In this document: in pieces, positions 56,990-64,000 of the stretch
Layout of the letters: each line of letters starts with the position of its first letter
How positions within the stretch are numbered: the stretch's first letter is position 1
Made by a program: the position numbers and the translations under genes
DNA from: Phyllobacterium myrsinacearum
Lineage (GTDB): Bacteria; Pseudomonadota; Alphaproteobacteria; Rhizobiales; Rhizobiaceae
Reading direction: 5' to 3'
DNA length: 64,000 bases
Assembly (NCBI RefSeq): GCF_002980555.1
Contig: NZ_PVBT01000006.1
Span: forward strand, 186,001-250,000
The notes under the pieces: model-generated
Databases searched by the model: none
What the model was told of the DNA's origin: nothing
The model's input: only the letters and a program-made list of their open reading frames with translations

Positions 56990-57023
56990 TAATACGAACG
57001 TCGAATTGACGGGATTGCAAACT

Positions 57024-57040
57024 GTAAGCAATCTGCTTAC
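57024..57040. promoter_or_regulatory. Palindromic operator touching the higB start codon
   Basis: GTAAGCA-ATC-TGCTTAC, seven-base perfect arms. The ATG of the toxin gene follows directly (57041). TTGACG at 57006 could be the -35 box. The antitoxin probably binds here. Confidence 0.7.
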
Positions 57041-57316
57041 ATGATCAAGACGTTTAGGAATAAAGCGGTTGCCGATCTCTGGCGTGATGGCAGATCAAAA
57101 ATTGATGTGCGATTACACAAGCGGATTCTCGTGCGGCTCGATCGCCTTAATGTCGCAACAGGGATCGAACAGCTAAATCTTCCGGGGTTTGATTTTCATT
57201 CCCTGAAAGGTTTTAACCCAACCAGATACACCATTCACATCAATGGTCCTTGGTGCATCACGTTCAGCTTTGAAAACGGTCACGCATATGACGTCGACTT
57301 TGAACAGTACCACTAG
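57041..57316 (+). CDS. higB: HigB-type toxin (RelE/ParE superfamily)
   Basis: 91-residue endoribonuclease-like toxin with the pattern MIKTFRNKAVADLW, LDRLNVA, GLPGF-like NLPGFDFHSLKG and a C-terminal FSFENGHAYDVDFEQYH. No ribosome site fits because the palindrome abuts the ATG, suggesting leaderless or very weak translation. The antitoxin gene follows nine bases later, toxin-first order as in higBA. Confidence 0.92.
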   Translation: MIKTFRNKAVADLWRDGRSKIDVRLHKRILVRLDRLNVATGIEQLNLPGFDFHSLKGFNPTRYTIHINGPWCITFSFENGHAYDVDFEQYH

Positions 57317-57324
57317 GAAATCCA

Positions 57325-57627
57325 ATGACGAAAATGACATCCAGCCCAGATCGTTGCCCGTCTCATCCCGGCGCGCTGCTTGATGATATCATTCCGGCGA
57401 CTGGAAAGACCAAGGCGGAGATTGCCCAGCTTCTGGGGATATCGCGCCAACATTTCTATGACATTATCGGCGAGCGCAAGCCGGTGTCGCCCACCGTGGC
57501 GGCGCGCCTTGGCAAGGCTTTCGGCGATGGCGCAGCGGTATGGCTGCGGATGCAGGCCGCTTATGATGCCTGGCATGCAGAGCGCGAAGTCGACGTCAGC
57601 AAAATTCCGACGATCCGCGCCGCATGA
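57325..57627 (+). CDS. higA: HigA-type antitoxin (XRE helix-turn-helix)
   Basis: 100 residues: SHPGALLDDIIPATG, a helix-turn-helix (TKAEIAQLLGISRQHFYDII) and VAARLGKAFGDGAAVWLRMQ typical of HigA/VapI. It should neutralise HigB and repress the pair through the palindrome upstream. It ends four bases before panB (convergent). Confidence 0.92.
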   Translation: MTKMTSSPDRCPSHPGALLDDIIPATGKTKAEIAQLLGISRQHFYDIIGERKPVSPTVAARLGKAFGDGAAVWLRMQAAYDAWHAEREVDVSKIPTIRAA

Positions 57628-57630
57628 ATC

Positions 57631-58446
57631 TTATTTCAGGAGATAAACGTTCTCATCGCCCGGAAATGTCCGTGCACGGACATCTTCCGCATAGGCTTTC
57701 ACCGCGGCGTCGATACCGGCGCCGACCGTGCCGTAGACCTTGACGAATTTGGGCGGCCTGGGGTTGTAACCCAGCATGTCCTCCAGCACGAGAATCTGGC
57801 CGTCGCATTCTTTCGACCCGCCAATGCCGATGGTCGGAATGGGGATTTCGCGCGAGATTTCGGCGGCGAGCGGTTCGACAATGCCTTCCAGCACCACGGA
57901 AAACGCACCCGCATCGCTGACGGCCTTGGCATCCGCCTTGATCAGCGGCCACAGCGCCGTGTCGCGCCCTTGCGTCTTGAAGCCGCCCAGCGTGTTGATC
58001 GATTGCGGCGTCAGGCCGATATGCGCCATGACGGGAATACCGCGTTCGCTGAGAAAGCGGATCGTCTCGGCCATGCGCACGCCGCCTTCGATCTTGATGG
58101 CGCCGCAACCGGTTTCCTGCATCACCCGCGCCGCGTTGCGAAACGCCGCGGCGGGGCTTTCCTCATAGCTGCCGAAGGGCATGTCGACGACGACCATGCC
58201 GCGCTTCGAGCCCCGGACCACGGCCTTGCCATGCATGATCATCATGTCGAGCGACACGCCGAGCGTTGATTCCATGGCATAGAGCACCATGCCGAGACTG
58301 TCGCCGACAAGGAGAATATCGGCGTGGTTGTCGACGATGCGCGCCGTGTGGGCGTGGTAGGAGGTCAGCGCCACGATGGGTTCGCCGCCCTTGCGTGCGC
58401 GGATTTCCGGCGCCGTGACCCGGCGAATGACGATTTCCTGGCTCAT
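57631..58446 (-). CDS. panB: 3-methyl-2-oxobutanoate hydroxymethyltransferase
   Basis: First step of pantothenate synthesis, transfers a hydroxymethyl group from methylene-THF to ketoisovalerate. 271 residues with [21 protein letters not shown] and IKIEGG. Follows panC by 26 bases; last gene of the nad-pan run. Confidence 0.95.
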   Translation of the reverse strand: MSQEIVIRRVTAPEIRARKGGEPIVALTSYHAHTARIVDNHADILLVGDSLGMVLYAMESTLGVSLDMMIMHGKAVVRGSKRGMVVVDMPFGSYEESPAAAFRNAARVMQETGCGAIKIEGGVRMAETIRFLSERGIPVMAHIGLTPQSINTLGGFKTQGRDTALWPLIKADAKAVSDAGAFSVVLEGIVEPLAAEISREIPIPTIGIGGSKECDGQILVLEDMLGYNPRPPKFVKVYGTVGAGIDAAVKAYAEDVRARTFPGDENVYLLK

Positions 58447-58472
58447 GTCGATGCGCTCCCCTTGCGTTGTTG

Positions 58473-59318
58473 TCAGCCGATCACGCGCTGGTCGATCAGC
58501 CGCACCTTGCCGAAGCGCACCGTGAGCAGGATGACCACGGGCTGCCTGAATTTGCCCGCAACGGGATCGAGCGTCTGGGCGTCACGGATATCGACGGCTT
58601 CGACGTCGCCCTGTTTTTCCGTTTCCAGCATCGTGCGCACCGCGTTGCGGATGGCCGCCACCGAACGCTGCCCTTGTGCCACCATCGCATCGGCAAGATC
58701 GAGCGAGCGCGGCAGGATGGCCGCCGCCTTGCGGTGTGCCGGTGTCAGCATGGCATTGCGCGAGGAACAGGCGACGCCATCGGCTTCGCGCACCGTTGCC
58801 ACGCCGGTGATGACGATGGGCATATCGAGATCGGCGACCATGCGGCGGATGATCGTCAATTGCTGGTAATCCTTCTCGCCGAAGAAGGCATGGTCCGGCT
58901 GCACGATGTTGAACAGTTTCGTCACCACCGTGCTGACGCCGCGGAAATGACCCGGCCTTATCTTGCCGATCAGGATGCGCGAGAGAACCGGATTTTCGAC
59001 GATGGTGTTGGCACCCGCCCGGTAGATTTCGGCCACCTCCGGCGTGAAGACATAATTGACGCCTTCCGCTTTCAGTTTGGCAAGATCGCCGGCCATGTCC
59101 CGGGGATAGGTGGACAGATCCTCATTCGGACCGAACTGGGTCGGATTGACGAAGATCGACACGACTGTCACATCGCACACGGCGCGCGACTGGCGCACCA
59201 GCGTCATGTGGCCGATATGCAGATAGCCCATGGTCGGCACAAGACCGATGCTCCTGCCTTTCAGCCGTTCGGCCGTAAGAGCAGTGCGCAGCGCGGCGAT
59301 GGTGGCGATGACTTTCAT
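58473..59318 (-). CDS. panC: Pantothenate synthetase
   Basis: Condenses pantoate and beta-alanine. 281 residues with the HIGH motif in [14 protein letters not shown] and [14 protein letters not shown] overlap with nadC, so panC is coupled to the nad genes. Confidence 0.95.
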   Translation of the reverse strand: MKVIATIAALRTALTAERLKGRSIGLVPTMGYLHIGHMTLVRQSRAVCDVTVVSIFVNPTQFGPNEDLSTYPRDMAGDLAKLKAEGVNYVFTPEVAEIYRAGANTIVENPVLSRILIGKIRPGHFRGVSTVVTKLFNIVQPDHAFFGEKDYQQLTIIRRMVADLDMPIVITGVATVREADGVACSSRNAMLTPAHRKAAAILPRSLDLADAMVAQGQRSVAAIRNAVRTMLETEKQGDVEAVDIRDAQTLDPVAGKFRQPVVILLTVRFGKVRLIDQRVIG

Positions 59319-60205
59319 TTCAGGTCTATGTCCAGTCCGATATCCAGCGTTGGCGCTGCCATGGTGATCTTCGAGGTCGAGATATAATCGACGCCGGTTT
59401 CGGCGATGGCCTTGATCGTATCAAACGTAATATTGCCCGACGCTTCAAGCCTGGCGCGGCCTGCATTGATTTTCACCGCTTTTTCAAGCAGTTCCGGCCC
59501 CATATTATCAACAAGAATCACATCGGCGCCGACAGACAATGCCTCATCAAACTGATCGAGGCCGTCCACCTCCACCTCGATCTTGACGAGATGTCCGGCA
59601 TAGGCCCGCGCCGCCAGAATAGCCTTGGCCACACCGCCCGCAACGGCAATGTGGTTGTCCTTGATGAGGATCGCATCATCAAGGCCGAAGCGATGGTTGG
59701 AACCGCCGCCGCACTTCACCGCATATTTGGCAAAAGCCCGCATGCAGGGAATGGTCTTGCGCGTATCGCACACCTTGGCATGGGTATGGGCGATCAGGTC
59801 GGCAAAGCGGGCGGTATAGCTGGCGATACCGCTCAGATGCATGAGAAAATTGAGCGCCACGCGCTCGGCCGACAGGATGGCGCGGGCATTGCCCTCGACA
59901 ATGGCGATGGCGTCACCGGGTTTCACCCGCACGCCGTCCTTGACCAGGGCCGTGAACGTCACATCCGGACTGATCAGGGTGAAGGCCTTGCGGGCAAACT
60001 CCATGCCGCAGATCACCCCGGCCCCGCGGCTGGACAGAACCGCCTTGGCGGTTGCCTCCTCGGGAAGCGTGGCATTGGTGGTGAGATCACCGGCGCGCCC
60101 GAGATCTTCGAGCATCGCACCACGCACGGCATCGTCGATCAGCAATCCCGGCAATGATGGCGGAAACGCCTTCTGCGCTACAGTTGCTTTCTGAGACATA
60201 TTCAT
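59315..60205 (-). CDS. nadC: Nicotinate-nucleotide pyrophosphorylase (quinolinate phosphoribosyltransferase)
   Basis: Converts quinolinate to nicotinate mononucleotide. 296 residues; CDTRKTIPCMRAFAKYAVKC and GLDDAILIKDNH are typical. GGAGAG is well placed before ATG at 60205; an upstream start would run into nadB. Overlaps panC by four bases. Confidence 0.95.
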   Translation of the reverse strand: MNMSQKATVAQKAFPPSLPGLLIDDAVRGAMLEDLGRAGDLTTNATLPEEATAKAVLSSRGAGVICGMEFARKAFTLISPDVTFTALVKDGVRVKPGDAIAIVEGNARAILSAERVALNFLMHLSGIASYTARFADLIAHTHAKVCDTRKTIPCMRAFAKYAVKCGGGSNHRFGLDDAILIKDNHIAVAGGVAKAILAARAYAGHLVKIEVEVDGLDQFDEALSVGADVILVDNMGPELLEKAVKINAGRARLEASGNITFDTIKAIAETGVDYISTSKITMAAPTLDIGLDIDLK

Positions 60206-60225
60206 CTGCTTCTCTCCGCCTGCGC

Positions 60226-61806
60226 CTAGGCGCGTTCCATCATGTCGCCGACATAAGTCTGCGCATCGTCCAGTGTCAGGAATGTCCGGTGCTGCCATTC
60301 CCGGCGTTTTTCGGGAAAATCGGTGCGGAAATGGCCGCCACGGCTTTCCTCGCGGCGCAAGGCACTGACCGCCACCAGCTTGGCGGTGGCCAGCACATTG
60401 CGGAATGCCGGATCGCGATTGCTGTCCTCAAGCTTGAGGATGGTCTTCAGCCCGGCCAGCATGTCCTCGCCGTTGCGGATCACCCCGAAGCTGGCGCTCA
60501 TCGTCTTGCGCAGCGCCGCCATGGCGGAGCTGTCGCCTTCGGTCTGCAGGTCATCGCGGTCGACCGATCCGGCCGACCAGTTATCGACCGGTTTCGCGCC
60601 GTCCCTGCCGATTTTGGCAGCGATGCGGGCAGAGAACACGACTGCCTCCAACAGCGAATTGGATGCGAGGCGGTTGGCGCCATGGGCACCCGTGGAGGTG
60701 CATTCGCCGCAGGCCCACAAGCCATCGATCGAGGTGCGCCCGTCCGCATCGGTGAGGATACCGCCCATGAAATAATGGGCGGCGGGAACAACGGGGATAG
60801 GCTGGATCACGGGATCAATGCCGGCATCCTGGCAATAGCGGTACACCGTCGGAAATTCCTCGGGGAACGCCGCGCCGACCGCCGTGGTACAGTCGAGCCA
60901 GGCGCCCCGCCCCGCCATGACTTCGGCATAGATGCCGCGCGCCACCACGTCGCGCGGGGCAAGTTCGCCTTCCCCGTCGATTTTCAGCATGAAGCGCTCG
61001 CCGTCGCGGTTGATCAGTGTCGCGCCATGGCCGCGCAAGGCTTCGGTGGCCAGCGGCGCGGGGTCCTTGTGCACATCGAGCGCCGTCGGATGGAACTGCA
61101 CGAACTCCATATCCGCCATCATGGCGCCCGCCCGGGCGGCCATGCCGATGCCTTCGCCGCGCGCCTCGGACGGATTGGTGGTAACCGCATAAAGATGTCC
61201 GATGCCGCCCGTGGCAATGACGACGGAGCGCGAAGCCAGCTGCAGCGTTTCGCCCCGGCCCGCATCGGCGCGCGCGATCACTCCGGTCACGGCGCCTTTT
61301 TCCGTAATGATGTCGTCCACCACATAGCCTTCCATCACGCGGATGGAGGGTGTGTTCTCAACGGTATGCACCAGCGCCTGCATGATGGCACGGCCCGCCA
61401 TGTCGCCGCGCACGCGGACAATGCGGCTTTCCGAATGCGCCGCCTCGCGCGAGACCTGCAGCTTGCCTTCGAGATCGCGGTCGAATGGCACGCCATAGCC
61501 CAGCAGGTCATGCACGCGGGCGGCAGCTTCTGTCGCCATCAGCCGCGCAATGGCCTCATCGACAATGCCGTCACCGGCGGCCATCGTATCGGCCACATGC
61601 TTGTCGGTCGTATCACCTTCGGAAACAGCGGCGGCAATACCCGCCTGCGCCCAGGCGGAGGAAGCACCGCGGCCGATGGGCGCGGCCGCCAGAACGGTGA
61701 CGGGACGCGGCGCAAGCTTGAGCGCGCAGAACAGGCCAGCCAGACCGCCGCCGATAATGATCACAGGCTCAACCTGAGCCGAAGCATCGGAGAATGGTAC
61801 ATTCAT
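60226..61806 (-). CDS. nadB: L-aspartate oxidase
   Basis: FAD enzyme oxidising aspartate to iminoaspartate for NAD synthesis. 526 residues; FAD loop [54 protein letters not shown] and the catalytic arginine region all fit. 43 bases after nadA. Confidence 0.95.
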   Translation of the reverse strand: MNVPFSDASAQVEPVIIIGGGLAGLFCALKLAPRPVTVLAAAPIGRGASSAWAQAGIAAAVSEGDTTDKHVADTMAAGDGIVDEAIARLMATEAAARVHDLLGYGVPFDRDLEGKLQVSREAAHSESRIVRVRGDMAGRAIMQALVHTVENTPSIRVMEGYVVDDIITEKGAVTGVIARADAGRGETLQLASRSVVIATGGIGHLYAVTTNPSEARGEGIGMAARAGAMMADMEFVQFHPTALDVHKDPAPLATEALRGHGATLINRDGERFMLKIDGEGELAPRDVVARGIYAEVMAGRGAWLDCTTAVGAAFPEEFPTVYRYCQDAGIDPVIQPIPVVPAAHYFMGGILTDADGRTSIDGLWACGECTSTGAHGANRLASNSLLEAVVFSARIAAKIGRDGAKPVDNWSAGSVDRDDLQTEGDSSAMAALRKTMSASFGVIRNGEDMLAGLKTILKLEDSNRDPAFRNVLATAKLVAVSALRREESRGGHFRTDFPEKRREWQHRTFLTLDDAQTYVGDMMERA

Positions 61807-61849
61807 CGCAATTACCCCCTGTTGCCCAGCCGGGCCGTTGGGTTGAAGG

Positions 61850-62923
61850 TCAGTTCTTGAGATTCACCATGCGCTCGACGGCAAGACGGGCACGTTCGGC
61901 GACCATCGGATCGACGTGAATTTCCTCACGCATATAGACGAGGCTTTCCAGAATATTCGGCAGCGTGATGCGCTTCATGTGCGGGCACAGGTTGCACGGC
62001 TTGATGAACGTCACCTCGGGCACCTCGGACTCGACGTTCGATGCCATCGAGCATTCGGTGACGAGAAGCACCTTTGCTGGCTTGCGGTCCTTCACATAAT
62101 TGATCATGCCGCTGGTGGAACCGGTATAATCGGCAATGGCCACGACTTCCGGCGGGCATTCCGGGTGGGCAATGATCTGGATATCCGGGTCGGCCGCCCT
62201 GTAGGCGAGAAGCTCATCGGCGGTAAAACGCTCATGCACTTCGCAATGGCCCTTCCAGGTGAGAATCTTGACATCGGTCTGCGCGGCAACGTTCTGCGCC
62301 AGGAATTCATCGGGGATGCACAGAACCCGGTCAACGCCAAAGCTTTCGACCACCTGAACGGCATTGGCCGAGGTGCAGCAGATATCGCTTTCCGCCTTCA
62401 CCTCGGCTGAGGTGTTGACATAGGTGACAATCGGCACGCCCGGATAAGTTTCCCGCAGCAGGCGGACATCGGCGCCGGTGATGGATTCAGCCAGCGAGCA
62501 GCCTGCTCTCATGTCGGGAATGAGGATGGTTTTCTGCGGGTTCAGCAATTTCGAGGTCTCGGCCATGAAATGCACGCCGCACTGGACGATGATTTCCGCA
62601 TCGACACGCGTGGCTTCGCGGGCCAGTTGCAGGGAGTCCCCGACGATGTCGGCGACGCAATGGAAAATTTCCGGCGTCTGGTAATTGTGCGCGAGAATGA
62701 CGGCATTGCGCTGCTTCTTCACCCGGTTGATCGCCGCCACATAGGGCGCGTAAACCGGCCATTCGATGCGCGGAATATGATGCGCAACCCGCTGGTAGAG
62801 GTGTTCGGTTTCCGCCGCCACTTCCGGGGTGAAAGACAGGTCCGGCATGGTGAGAACGCCGAAACGTTCCGCTGCGGATGGGCCGGAGACAGGGCCGGTT
62901 ACGGTGCGCGCAGTGCTGGTCAT
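61850..62923 (-). CDS. nadA: Quinolinate synthase A
   Basis: Fe-S enzyme condensing iminoaspartate with dihydroxyacetone phosphate. 357 residues. Cluster cysteines are in [18 protein letters not shown] and [14 protein letters not shown] at 62923 has GGAGG nine bases upstream. First gene of nadA-nadB-nadC-panC-panB; a palindrome 51 bases upstream is the likely operator. Confidence 0.95.
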   Translation of the reverse strand: MTSTARTVTGPVSGPSAAERFGVLTMPDLSFTPEVAAETEHLYQRVAHHIPRIEWPVYAPYVAAINRVKKQRNAVILAHNYQTPEIFHCVADIVGDSLQLAREATRVDAEIIVQCGVHFMAETSKLLNPQKTILIPDMRAGCSLAESITGADVRLLRETYPGVPIVTYVNTSAEVKAESDICCTSANAVQVVESFGVDRVLCIPDEFLAQNVAAQTDVKILTWKGHCEVHERFTADELLAYRAADPDIQIIAHPECPPEVVAIADYTGSTSGMINYVKDRKPAKVLLVTECSMASNVESEVPEVTFIKPCNLCPHMKRITLPNILESLVYMREEIHVDPMVAERARLAVERMVNLKN

Positions 62924-62973
62924 CGTCTTTTCCTCCAAGGGCAACCTCCTCAGATTGCCTGCTGCCGATCATT

Positions 62974-62992
62974 TATACTCAATATGAGCATA
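62974..62992. promoter_or_regulatory. 19-bp palindrome upstream of nadA, candidate NadQ operator
   Basis: TAT-A-CTCA-ATA-TGAG-C-ATA: arms match outwards except at one position. It is the only strong dyad in the 285-base gap and sits where a repressor would act. The link to the NadQ-like gene is inferred from context. Confidence 0.65.
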
Positions 62993-63208
62993 TTTGTGAT
63001 CAAAAGAAAAACGGCAAGGCCGTCGCTGAATACATAGGCCAATATTTCCGCCGCTTCAAGGGGCAGATTTTCAACAATCGGCTAAAGATTGCGGGAGGAA
63101 TGAACCTGCCAGGGACAATCCGGCGCGGGTTTTCCCTGTGTCACGCGCAAGGTGCGGGCCAGTGGAAACGCCCGGTTCAAGGGCATTTCCTCGATTTGTT
63201 TCATGGGG

Positions 63209-63424
63209 TTAGTAGGTGGTGCCCCGATGGCGGTAGAAGTTGCGATCCTGCCGGTCGCGTTTGGCCGGGCTGTCACCGCCCAGGCGCGGTGTGCAATCGG
63301 TGAAAATTTTTGCGTTGAAATCCGACGGCCGGTCGCAAAAGACCAGGGGGCTCACCCGGCCCGAATTGGCGCAACCGGCCAGCGTCATGGTGGTCAAAGC
63401 CAGAAGTGGCAGAAGAAATCGCAT
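63209..63424 (-). CDS. Small lipoprotein
   Basis: 71 residues with a signal peptide and a perfect lipobox (LAGC, cysteine about residue 18). The mature part is about 54 residues, polar, with two further cysteines. No known family. Between nadA and an MFS gene. Confidence 0.7.
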   Translation of the reverse strand: MRFLLPLLALTTMTLAGCANSGRVSPLVFCDRPSDFNAKIFTDCTPRLGGDSPAKRDRQDRNFYRHRGTTY

Positions 63425-63566
63425 CGGGGAAGCCTTTATCTGTATGTGCGGCAGGAAATGGAAGGACCCATAACGTATCAACTGCGTTGATATGCCAATT
63501 CACATCTATTCAATTGATTGAGAGTATAAATAGGGTAATTCTTTCCTGGATTTAAGGGGAGAGATC

Positions 63567-64000
63567 ATGATTCAATCGAGCACAGCAAAGCCGTCGGGCA
63601 TACCATGGCTGATCATCATCGCCGGTTGCCTCATCGCGGTCATGACATTCGGCCCGCGCTCGTCCATGGGTCTCTTTCAGTTGCCGCTGCTGCACGACAA
63701 GGGCTGGGACCGCACCACATTCGGCATGGCGATCGCCCTGCAGAATCTGTTCTGGGGCATCGGCCAGCCCTTCTTCGGCGCCATCGCCGACAAATTCGGC
63801 ACATGGCGGGTCCTGCTGATGTCGGCGATCCTCTACGGCGCCGGGCTCATCCTTATGGCATGGGCGTCCACACCGGGAATGCTCTATGCCGGCGGCGGCC
63901 TTCTCGTCGGCCTCGGCATTGCCTCCGGTTCGTTCGGAACGATCCTTTCCGCATTTGCCCGCAATGTTTCGGCGGAAAAGCGTACCTTCGTCTTCGGCCT
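63567..64000 (+). CDS. MFS transporter, N-terminal part (runs past the window)
   Basis: AAGGGGAG precedes ATG at 63567. 144 residues are visible with at least four transmembrane helices and the MFS loop-2-like GAIADKFGTWRVLLM. The pattern resembles oxalate/formate antiporter-like carriers; the substrate cannot be told from this fragment. Confidence 0.85.
   Translation, partial: MIQSSTAKPSGIPWLIIIAGCLIAVMTFGPRSSMGLFQLPLLHDKGWDRTTFGMAIALQNLFWGIGQPFFGAIADKFGTWRVLLMSAILYGAGLILMAWASTPGMLYAGGGLLVGLGIASGSFGTILSAFARNVSAEKRTFVFG

Noticed and set aside
60154-61860. 568-codon open frame opposite nadB and nadC
   Set aside because: Shadow of two clearly identified genes; composition is His/Arg/Gly-rich as expected for antisense frames.
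63273-63503. Overlapping minus frame at the small lipoprotein
   Set aside because: Frame-shifted shadow; the lipoprotein frame has a signal peptide and lipobox.

Overview
The window reads as chromosomal DNA of a free-living alphaproteobacterium of the order Hyphomicrobiales (Rhizobiales), most like the Brucella/Ochrobactrum-Phyllobacterium side. This is inferred from gene order (lptD-surA-pdxA-rsmA facing gmk-yicC-mltG-fabF-acpP; fabG-fabD; rpsF-rpsR-DUF2232-rplI; dnaB-alr-radA-cvpA-purF; pssA/psd), from high GC with GTG and TTG starts, and from alpha-type families (TIGR02301, a NadQ-like regulator, short phosphatidylserine decarboxylase). Almost all of it is dense housekeeping sequence. I saw no rRNA, tRNA, CRISPR array, prophage or intact insertion sequence.

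Layout. 1-7.9 kb: envelope biogenesis (lptD, surA-like), pyridoxal phosphate synthesis (pdxA) and rRNA methylation (rsmA), then a disturbed junction. There a 163-bp inverted-repeat element, a 94-bp copy of the gmk 3' end, an AT-richer SDR gene and a decayed rsmA-like tail lie between rsmA and gmk. 7.9-15.5 kb: yicC, mltG and the fatty acid genes fabF, acpP, fabG, fabD, interrupted by a GH3 beta-glucosidase lipoprotein gene. 15.5-18.7 kb: a hairpin-rich non-coding stretch, a good sigma-70 promoter and the rpsF-rpsR-DUF2232-rplI operon ending in a clear terminator. 18.8-27.5 kb: cfa, dnaB, alr, radA, cvpA, purF, SDR. 27.5-36.4 kb: a membrane-anchored AraC regulator, two exported proteins, pssA-psd, an ArsR regulator coupled to an ATM1-like ABC exporter, and a LysM protein. 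36.4-36.6 kb: two tandem palindromic elements with CTAGTGG ends. 36.7-48.9 kb: LOG, CorA, RarD, citramalate synthase, GFA, DUF559, a second 163-bp repeat, cysS, LysE, SRAP, Nudix and small exported proteins. 48.9-50.3 kb: a carboxymuconolactone decarboxylase gene and an ECF41 sigma factor behind a matching ECF41-type promoter. 50.3-56.9 kb: DsbA-like, PhzF, dihydroorotase-like, YgfZ, HD, phosphatase, NadQ-like regulator, cupin. 57.0-57.6 kb: a HigBA toxin-antitoxin pair. 57.6-62.9 kb: a nadA-nadB-nadC-panC-panB run read leftwards behind a near-perfect palindromic operator. 63-64 kb: a small lipoprotein and the start of an MFS transporter.

How the genes work together. The nad/pan run joins de novo NAD synthesis to pantothenate synthesis, and the NadQ-like gene a few kb away is the obvious candidate repressor. 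The ECF41/CMD pair has its own promoter signature and is probably autoregulated. The most unusual items are the repeat families with paired arms, the duplicated gmk end flanking a probable import, the structured non-coding region before rpsF, and a dihydroorotase family member that lacks the first metal-binding histidine. I found no clear evidence for a wholly new multi-gene system.
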